This document shows, piece by piece, positions 57,915 through 64,000 of a DNA stretch of 64,000 bases (position 1 is the first letter of the stretch; each line of letters opens with the position of its first letter). Made by a program: the position numbers and the translations under genes. Origin of the DNA: Clostridium_AM tanneri (GTDB taxonomy: Bacteria; Bacillota; Clostridia; Clostridiales; Clostridiaceae); assembly GCF_033659955.1 (NCBI RefSeq), contig NZ_JARUJP010000008.1, positions 105,838 to 169,837 of the forward strand, read 5' to 3'. The notes below the pieces were generated by a model. It worked only from the letters and a program-made list of their open reading frames with translations, was not told the origin of the DNA and made no database searches.

Positions 57915-59645
57915 ATGTATTATAAGGAAAGATATTATTCATGGCTAGATTCGGAGCTTGTTGATGATAAGGCAAAAGAGGAACTAAGAAACTTAGAAGA
58001 CGAAAAAGAAATAGAAGATAGATTTTATAAAGACCTAGAGTTTGGAACTGGTGGCCTTAGAGGGGTCATAGGTATGGGAACTAATAGGATGAATATATAT
58101 ACTGTTGGTAAGGCTACTCAGGGATTAGGAGAATATTTACTGAATAAGTATAACCAAGAGGTTTCTGTAGCTATAGCCTATGATTCTAGAATAATGTCAA
58201 AGGAATTCGCAGAAGCAGCTGCCTGCAACCTATGTGCCAATAATATAAAAGTATATCTGTTTGAGGATTTAAGACCAACACCTATGCTTTCATATACAGT
58301 AAGGCATTTAAAATGTAAGGCTGGTATTGTAATAACTGCTTCTCATAACCCAAAGCAATACAACGGGTATAAGGTGTACGGAGAAGACGGTGGACAGGTT
58401 ACTGATAAGTCTGCAAAGGAGATTTTATCCTATATAAAAAATATATTAGATTTTTCAGAGATTAAAACTATGAATATAGAGGAAGCTAAAGAAAGCGGTC
58501 TTCTTAACATAATAGGAGAGGAAATAGATAAAGCTTATATAGAAAAGGTAAAGGACTTAACTATAAGAAAGGACCTAGTAAATAACCGTGCTGAGGACTT
58601 AAAAATAATATATACACCAATCCATGGAACCGGAAATATGCCAATAAGAAGAGTTCTTAAGGAGTTGGGATATAAAAACCTAAGTATAGTTAAAGAACAG
58701 GAACAGCCAGATGGAACTTTTCCTACAGCTGATTACCCTAATCCAGAAGAGCCAAAGGTATTTAACATAGCTTTAGATATGGCAAAGGAGATTCAACCGG
58801 ACATAATATTTGGAACAGACCCTGACTGTGATAGAATAGGAATAGTAGTAAAAGACAGTTCGGGAGAGTACAGGGTGCTTACAGGAAATCAAACAGGGGC
58901 TCTTTTAACTCACTACATACTATCCTCTTTAAAGGAATTAAATCAATTACCTGAAAGTGGTGTAGTGGTTAAAACAATAGTTACTTCTGAAATAGCAGCA
59001 GATATTTCCAGAGAATATGGTGTGGAATTAATAGACGTTTTAACAGGTTTTAAATATATAGGAGAGAAAATAAAAGAGTTTGAAGAAGATAATAGAAAGT
59101 ACTTATTTGGTTTTGAAGAAAGCTATGGATATCTTGCTGGTGACTTTGTTAGAGATAAGGATGCAGTTATTGCAGCAACCTTAATATGCGAAATGACTCT
59201 TTATTATAAAAATAAAGGTATGAGCCTATATGAAGCTTTAATGGGCCTCTATGAAAAATATGGATTTTATAAGGAAAAATTATTTTCACTAGAATTAAAA
59301 GGAAAAGAGGGTCAAGAAAAGATAGAAAAGGCTCTTGAGTTTTTAAGACATTCTATGAGTCATACCATCGGAGGCGTTAAAATCGTTAAAAAAGCAGATT
59401 ATAAGCTAAGTATAGAGAAGGATTTAGTAGATATAAAGGAAAGCAAGATTGACCTACCTAAGTCAAATGTACTTAAATTTACTTTAGAAGATAACTCTTG
59501 GTTTGTTATCAGACCTTCTGGTACCGAGCCAAAGATGAAAATTTACCTATCAGTTATCGGAGAAAACTTGGAAAATGCAGAGAATAAGATGAAGTCATTT
59601 GAGCAGGATGTTAAAAATATTATAGATAAAGCCTGCAACTGCTAA
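57915..59645 (+). CDS. Phosphoglucomutase/phosphomannomutase
   Basis: A 576-residue alpha-D-phosphohexomutase. FGTGGLRGVIGMGTNRMN (about residue 43), active-site serine in ITASHNPKQYNGYKVYG (about residue 142), metal loop GTDPDCDRIG (about 302), sugar loop GFEESYGYLAG and phosphate loop RPSGTEPKMK (about 535) are all intact. It makes glucose-1-phosphate for the galU product two genes on, and possibly mannose-1-phosphate for the gmd route. Start is the ATG after GGGAGGTTGG. Confidence 0.93.
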   Translation: MYYKERYYSWLDSELVDDKAKEELRNLEDEKEIEDRFYKDLEFGTGGLRGVIGMGTNRMNIYTVGKATQGLGEYLLNKYNQEVSVAIAYDSRIMSKEFAEAAACNLCANNIKVYLFEDLRPTPMLSYTVRHLKCKAGIVITASHNPKQYNGYKVYGEDGGQVTDKSAKEILSYIKNILDFSEIKTMNIEEAKESGLLNIIGEEIDKAYIEKVKDLTIRKDLVNNRAEDLKIIYTPIHGTGNMPIRRVLKELGYKNLSIVKEQEQPDGTFPTADYPNPEEPKVFNIALDMAKEIQPDIIFGTDPDCDRIGIVVKDSSGEYRVLTGNQTGALLTHYILSSLKELNQLPESGVVVKTIVTSEIAADISREYGVELIDVLTGFKYIGEKIKEFEEDNRKYLFGFEESYGYLAGDFVRDKDAVIAATLICEMTLYYKNKGMSLYEALMGLYEKYGFYKEKLFSLELKGKEGQEKIEKALEFLRHSMSHTIGGVKIVKKADYKLSIEKDLVDIKESKIDLPKSNVLKFTLEDNSWFVIRPSGTEPKMKIYLSVIGENLENAENKMKSFEQDVKNIIDKACNC

Positions 59646-59890
59646 GGATATTTTAAATCTAATTTAAATATAGGTATGTCTAGGTGATTACTTTGTATTG
59701 CATAGATATACCTATTACAAAATCAGGTCTATTTAGAAGCATAGCATAACATACTTGATTCAGGGAACCAGGGAAAAAGAAATAGAGGTACCTGTTTTTT
59801 GTTTGTCTTTATAATATTTGCTTATGTTTATAGTTTATAGTAAAATTCATAGTATTGGAAAAATGAAAATATAAAGTGGGTGTTCAATTT

Positions 59891-60958
59891 ATGGATGTTA
59901 AATCACGTTTTGCAGATAAGCTAAATGAAATACTATTTTTAGAGGTAAAGAAAGAAAAGATTAAAAGAATATTTAATACGGAAATCCTAGAGGATATTTA
60001 CTTACCAGTAAAGTCATCTAATATAGTGGATAACGTTAAATCACAAAAGGATATGGATCAAATACCACTAAGCTTTTTTATTGAAGGAATGGTCTATGTA
60101 TTAGGAGCAGATGAAAATTTCAGATTTAATAATGAGTATAAGACAATGCTTCTTAATATAAAGGATGCAATTCTGTTCACTAAAAGTAAAATTGCGTTAA
60201 ATGTAAAAGAAAAGAAATATGAAGATGCATATATTTTGCTTAAAGGACTACTAAATATAGATGACAGCGTAGAAGTCTACGATAAAATAATAATAATGGC
60301 TGAAGAGTTACGAAACAAGGATAAATCTTATAAAGAAGAGGAACTGGAAATTATAGAAAAGGCTAAGGTAAAGGAAGGATATCCATTACCATATTTTTAT
60401 GAAGCAATTATAAGAAGAGAAGAGGGAGACTTTCAGAAGGCACTATTTTGCATAAACAACTATATTGCAAAGGGCGGCGAACAAACCGTTGAAGTTACTG
60501 AATTAAAGGAATCCTTAAAGCTGGTAATAGACTACGAAATGGGTAAGGAAATCTTATTTGAGCAGCCAAAGGAAGCCTTGAAATTGTTACTTCCATTACT
60601 TCAGGACTTTGGAAATGATGCCACTTTGTATTACTATATAGCAGTGGCCTATAGAATATTAGAGAATTTTGAAAAGGCTATATACTATCTAAATGAGGCA
60701 CTAAGTATAGACAGCAATATTGTAGAAGTGGTAAATGAACTAGGTATAAACTACGCTTCTTTAGGAAATTTTGAAAATGCAATAGCATATCTTAGAAAGG
60801 CCTTTGAGGTTACTAAGTCTGTTGAAATATGTACTAATCTTATTATGTGCTATTTAAACAGTGGAGACGTTGAAAGTGCTAGAAAACACTTAGATATTGC
60901 AAAGAAGCTTGATCCTAAGGATGAAATAGTAGTTCAATTGGAAGGCATGATGGGGTAG
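59891..60958 (+). CDS. TPR-repeat protein
   Basis: A 355-residue, mostly helical cytoplasmic protein. Three to four tetratricopeptide repeats are clear in the C-terminal third (ATLYYYIAVAYRILENFEKA, VNELGINYASLGNFENA, TNLIMCYLNSGDVESA), the kind used in protein-protein contacts. The N-terminal part is not recognised. No partner gene is obvious; it lies 44 bases before galU. I prefer the ATG to an upstream GTG. Confidence 0.75.
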   Translation: MDVKSRFADKLNEILFLEVKKEKIKRIFNTEILEDIYLPVKSSNIVDNVKSQKDMDQIPLSFFIEGMVYVLGADENFRFNNEYKTMLLNIKDAILFTKSKIALNVKEKKYEDAYILLKGLLNIDDSVEVYDKIIIMAEELRNKDKSYKEEELEIIEKAKVKEGYPLPYFYEAIIRREEGDFQKALFCINNYIAKGGEQTVEVTELKESLKLVIDYEMGKEILFEQPKEALKLLLPLLQDFGNDATLYYYIAVAYRILENFEKAIYYLNEALSIDSNIVEVVNELGINYASLGNFENAIAYLRKAFEVTKSVEICTNLIMCYLNSGDVESARKHLDIAKKLDPKDEIVVQLEGMMG

Positions 60959-61002
60959 TAAATAGATTTTTGTTTTTAGGGTAGTGAAAGGGGAGTTTTG
61001 TT

Positions 61003-61917
61003 ATGAGAGTAAAAAAGGCTATAATACCAGCAGCGGGATTAGGCACTAGATTCTTACCAGCCACTAAGGCTCAACCGAAGGAAATGCTTCCCATAGTTGA
61101 TAAGCCTACAATACAGTATATTATAGAAGAGGCTGTCGCTTCAGGCATAGAACAGATATTAATCATAACAGGAAGAAACAAAAGAGCTATAGAAGATCAT
61201 TTTGATAAATCTGTTGAGCTTGAAAATGAACTAGAGAGTCATGGAAAAGAAGAATTGCTAACTTTAGTTAGAGGCATATCAAATATGGCAGATATATATT
61301 ATATAAGACAAAAGGAACCAAGGGGGCTTGGACACGCCATAGCTTGCGCTAGAACCTTTGTTGGCAATGAGCCCTTTGCAGTAATGCTTGGAGATGATGT
61401 AGTTGATAGTAAGGTTCCCTGTTTAAAACAATTAATAGATTGTTTTAACGAATACAAAACTTCTATTATAGGAGTTCAAGAAGTACCGGATGATCAGGTG
61501 TATAAATACGGAATAGTCAAAGGAATGCATATAGAGGACAGAGTGTATAAGGTAAAGGACTTAATTGAAAAACCAAAAGTAGAAGAAGCACCTTCAAATA
61601 TTGCTATTTTGGGAAGATATATAATTACTCCATCTATATTTGAAATACTAGAAAATACTGTTCCAGGAAAGGGCGGAGAAATTCAGCTTACAGATGCATT
61701 AAAAAGATTAATAAACAGCGAAGCAATGTATGCTTATAACTTTGAAGGAAGAAGATACGACGTTGGAGATAAATTAGGGTTTCTTCAGGCTACCGTTGAA
61801 TATGCTTTAAAGAAAGAGGAAATCAGAAAGCCTTTTATGGAATATCTTATAACTTTGAAGGATACAGAACTGTTTAAAGAAGTTCATAGTAAAGTCTCAT
61901 CACAGAAAGATATATAA
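61003..61917 (+). CDS. galU: UTP--glucose-1-phosphate uridylyltransferase
   Basis: A 304-residue GalU. AAGLGTRFLPATKAQPKEML (residues 9-28) is the nucleotidyl-transfer signature; AVMLGDDVV and GRYIITPSIFE follow. It makes UDP-glucose for polysaccharides. Clear RBS; terminator after it. Confidence 0.95.
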   Translation: MRVKKAIIPAAGLGTRFLPATKAQPKEMLPIVDKPTIQYIIEEAVASGIEQILIITGRNKRAIEDHFDKSVELENELESHGKEELLTLVRGISNMADIYYIRQKEPRGLGHAIACARTFVGNEPFAVMLGDDVVDSKVPCLKQLIDCFNEYKTSIIGVQEVPDDQVYKYGIVKGMHIEDRVYKVKDLIEKPKVEEAPSNIAILGRYIITPSIFEILENTVPGKGGEIQLTDALKRLINSEAMYAYNFEGRRYDVGDKLGFLQATVEYALKKEEIRKPFMEYLITLKDTELFKEVHSKVSSQKDI

Positions 61918-61931
61918 TAATATAAATTGCT

Positions 61932-61958
61932 GGGGCGGTGTACTACTACTGCCCCTTT
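61932..61958 (+). terminator. Terminator after galU
   Basis: Stem ggggcggt / actgcccc (one G-T) with a short T-run. Confidence 0.75.
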
Positions 61959-62056
61959 AAATTTAAAAAAAATATTGAATAATTTTTTCTATGATGTACA
62001 ATAGAAAAGAGAGTTTTTAATAAAACTTTTATAATAATCTTTGAGGAAGTGTTAAC

Positions 62057-63901
62057 GTGCAAAAAGGTAAAAAGCTCATAGCATACGATATAATTTTCCT
62101 TATAGTGTCGCTATATTTTTCTTTATTGCTAAGATTTGATTTTAATATACCACAGGAATACATGGTATTTTTAAAGTTATCCATTATTCCTGTGGTAGTT
62201 ATAACTTTAGTAGCTAATAGATTCTTTAACCTATATAATAGTATATGGAAGTACGCATCTGTAGAAGAATTAATTTCTATTATATATTCTCTATCCTTAT
62301 CTAATGTTATTTTTATAATTTACAGCTATGTTGTAAACTATAAGTTCTTAGAGAATAGATACTTTAGATTTCCTTTCTCAGTGCATATAATCTTCTGGAT
62401 TCTATCCGTTGTTGCCTTAGGGGGAACAAGATTTATATACAGAGTAATTGAGCATAATATGGGAGAAAAGACATCTAAAAATGAGGAAAAAAATCTTCTT
62501 ATAATTGGTGCAGGAGACGCATCAGCTCTTCTCATAAAGGAAATTAGAAGAAATAAAGAAATGAACTATAACATAGTCGGCCTTATAGATGATGATGATG
62601 CTAAAAAGGGAAAGCTGATAAATGGTATAGAAGTTATAGGTGGAAGAGACAGAATAATTAGTACTAGTAAAGAAAAAAATGTAGAAGAAATAATACTGGC
62701 TATTCCTTCAGCAGATTTAGAGACTAAAAGGGAAATTGTAAACATATGTAAGCAAACTCAGTGTAAGCTTAAAACTCTTCCTGCTATAGATGAAATAATT
62801 GATGGAAGAATAAATATAGGTAAGCTTAGGGAAGTAAATATTGAAGACTTACTTGGAAGAGAAGAGGTAAAGCTTAATAACGAGAATATTAATAAATATA
62901 TAAAGGATAAAGTAATACTTGTAACTGGCGGCGGTGGATCTATTGGATCTGAGCTGTGCAGACAAATAGCTAAGTTTAGTCCGAAAAAACTAGTTATATT
63001 AGACATATATGAGAACAATGTATATGATGTACAAATGGAGCTAAATAGAAATTATCCTGAACTAGAAAAGGAAATAATCATAGCTTCAATTAGAGATAAC
63101 AAGCGTATTCGAGAAATATTTGATACTTACAAACCGGATGTAGTTTTCCACGCAGCTGCTCATAAGCATGTTCCTTTAATGGAAGGAAACCCAGCAGAGG
63201 CAATCAAGAACAATATTATTGGAACTTATAATGTGCTGAAATGTGCTGATGAATTTAAAGTTAAAAAATTTGTCCAAATAAGTACAGACAAAGCAGTTAA
63301 TCCAACTAATATAATGGGAGCAACTAAGAGGTTCTGCGAGATTATGGTTCAAGCCTTTGATAAATCAAGCAGTACTGAGTATGTAGCAGTTAGATTTGGA
63401 AATGTTTTAGGAAGTAATGGTTCAGTTATTCCTTTATTTAAGAAACAGATTTCTCATGGAGGACCTGTTACTGTTACCCATCCAGAAATAAATAGATTCT
63501 TTATGACTATACCAGAAGCAGCTCAATTAGTTATTCAGGCTGGAGCCATAGCCCGTGGAGGAGAAATATTTGTACTAGATATGGGCAAACCTGTTAAAAT
63601 AGTGGATTTAGCTAGAGATCTAATAACTTTATCTGGTTACAAGCCAGATGTAGATATAAAGATAGAGTATACAGGATTAAGACCAGGGGAAAAACTATAT
63701 GAAGAGCTTTTAATGGATGAAATAGCATTAACATCTACAGAACATAATAAAATATTTGTTGAAAAACCTAATAACATAGAGATGGACTTTGTGGAAAAAT
63801 CTATAGAAGAATTTAGCAAAGTATCATCTATGGATAAAGAGGATATATTCAAGCTTGTAGAAAAGAAAGTTCCTACTTATAAAAGAAAAAAGAATAACTA
63901 A
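62057..63901 (+). CDS. Membrane NDP-sugar 4,6-dehydratase (PglF/WbpM/CapD type)
   Basis: A 614-residue protein. Residues 8-125 contain four membrane helices. A CoA-binding-like Rossmann part follows (LLIIGAGDASALLIKEI, about residue 147), then an SDR domain with VTGGGGSIGSELCRQ (about residue 290) and STDKAVNPTNIMGATKR. The catalytic Tyr is Met (S/T-M-K), as in WbpM/PglF UDP-GlcNAc 4,6-dehydratases. Start is GTG behind GAGGAAGTG. Opens a surface-polysaccharide or glycosylation locus that continues past the window. Confidence 0.92.
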   Translation: MQKGKKLIAYDIIFLIVSLYFSLLLRFDFNIPQEYMVFLKLSIIPVVVITLVANRFFNLYNSIWKYASVEELISIIYSLSLSNVIFIIYSYVVNYKFLENRYFRFPFSVHIIFWILSVVALGGTRFIYRVIEHNMGEKTSKNEEKNLLIIGAGDASALLIKEIRRNKEMNYNIVGLIDDDDAKKGKLINGIEVIGGRDRIISTSKEKNVEEIILAIPSADLETKREIVNICKQTQCKLKTLPAIDEIIDGRINIGKLREVNIEDLLGREEVKLNNENINKYIKDKVILVTGGGGSIGSELCRQIAKFSPKKLVILDIYENNVYDVQMELNRNYPELEKEIIIASIRDNKRIREIFDTYKPDVVFHAAAHKHVPLMEGNPAEAIKNNIIGTYNVLKCADEFKVKKFVQISTDKAVNPTNIMGATKRFCEIMVQAFDKSSSTEYVAVRFGNVLGSNGSVIPLFKKQISHGGPVTVTHPEINRFFMTIPEAAQLVIQAGAIARGGEIFVLDMGKPVKIVDLARDLITLSGYKPDVDIKIEYTGLRPGEKLYEELLMDEIALTSTEHNKIFVEKPNNIEMDFVEKSIEEFSKVSSMDKEDIFKLVEKKVPTYKRKKNN

Positions 63902-63967
63902 AAGTCATACGGGAGACGTAATAGTCAATAACTATTACCAACTTCTAAGGAATACAGGAGGGAAAAA

Positions 63968-64000
63968 ATGTCACAGTTAAAAGATGAATTAATGAAAAAA
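63968..64000 (+). CDS. Start of a further gene, cut by the window end
   Basis: ATG with a strong CAGGAGGG site seven bases before it; only eleven codons (MSQLKDELMKK) are inside the window. Too short to identify; probably cotranscribed with the dehydratase gene. Confidence 0.6.
   Translation, partial: MSQLKDELMKK

Overview
This is a low-GC window from a spore-forming, anaerobic Firmicute that looks like Clostridium in the strict sense. The signs are a phosphate butyryltransferase, an alpha/beta-type SASP-like protein, ytxC next to thrS, clostridial U32 peptidase, MutS2 and DUF523 genes, two T-box leaders, an infC with an AUU start, and promoters of textbook TTGACA-17-TATAAT form. No prophage, CRISPR array, rRNA or intact insertion sequence was seen. 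Species cannot be named from the sequence.

Layout. Bases 1-7621 hold the tail of an ssb gene, an electron-transfer flavoprotein pair and the acetyl branch of diaminopimelate/lysine synthesis (dapH, an aminotransferase, asd-dapA-dapB). Bases 8247-12119 hold a peptide-binding lipoprotein, a SASP-like gene, a methyltransferase and hslO. A five-gene tRNA operon (Val-Asp-Phe-Gly-Cys, 12530-12925) follows, driven by strong tandem promoters. Bases 13023-27837 are housekeeping: a chemoreceptor, a DUF6873-like gene, ytxC, T-box-thrS, leader-infC-rpmI-rplT, ktrB-ktrA, an RNA methyltransferase, T-box-pheS-pheT and zapA. Bases 35742-41181 hold a U32 peptidase, mutS2 and DUF523. Bases 52304-64000 hold an FMN-dependent hydroxy-acid oxidase, an FkbM methyltransferase, ptb, an Orn/Lys/Arg decarboxylase, ctc (L25), phosphoglucomutase, a TPR protein, galU and a membrane NDP-sugar dehydratase that opens a polysaccharide locus.

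The unusual part is 28053-35416 together with 41256-52050. The first block makes GDP-L-fucose (gmd, fcl) and carries an alpha-1,2-fucosyltransferase-like GT11, a galactosyltransferase-like GT7, a GT4 and a GT2/GT27-like enzyme. The second block carries two more GT2/GT27-like paralogues, a GT10 fucosyltransferase-like enzyme, a GT32 and a GT-A-like enzyme. These are interleaved with four proteins that share a new-looking ten-cysteine C-terminal domain; three of the four have Thr/Pro/Ala (TTAAP, TTTAP or TTxRP) mucin-like stalks. A Cys/His-rich basic protein carries related short motifs. Good matches to the mother-cell sigma-K promoter pattern (AC-N16/17-CATANNNTA) lie before three of the genes and a sigma-E-like one before a fourth.

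My reading is a sporulation-controlled spore-surface glycoprotein system. Mucin-like stalk proteins would be cross-linked through the Cys domain and decorated with O-glycans, possibly started by enzymes resembling animal polypeptide GalNAc-transferases and extended with galactose and fucose. The enzyme families, stalks and promoter matches are visible in the sequence; the spore location and glycan structure are inference.
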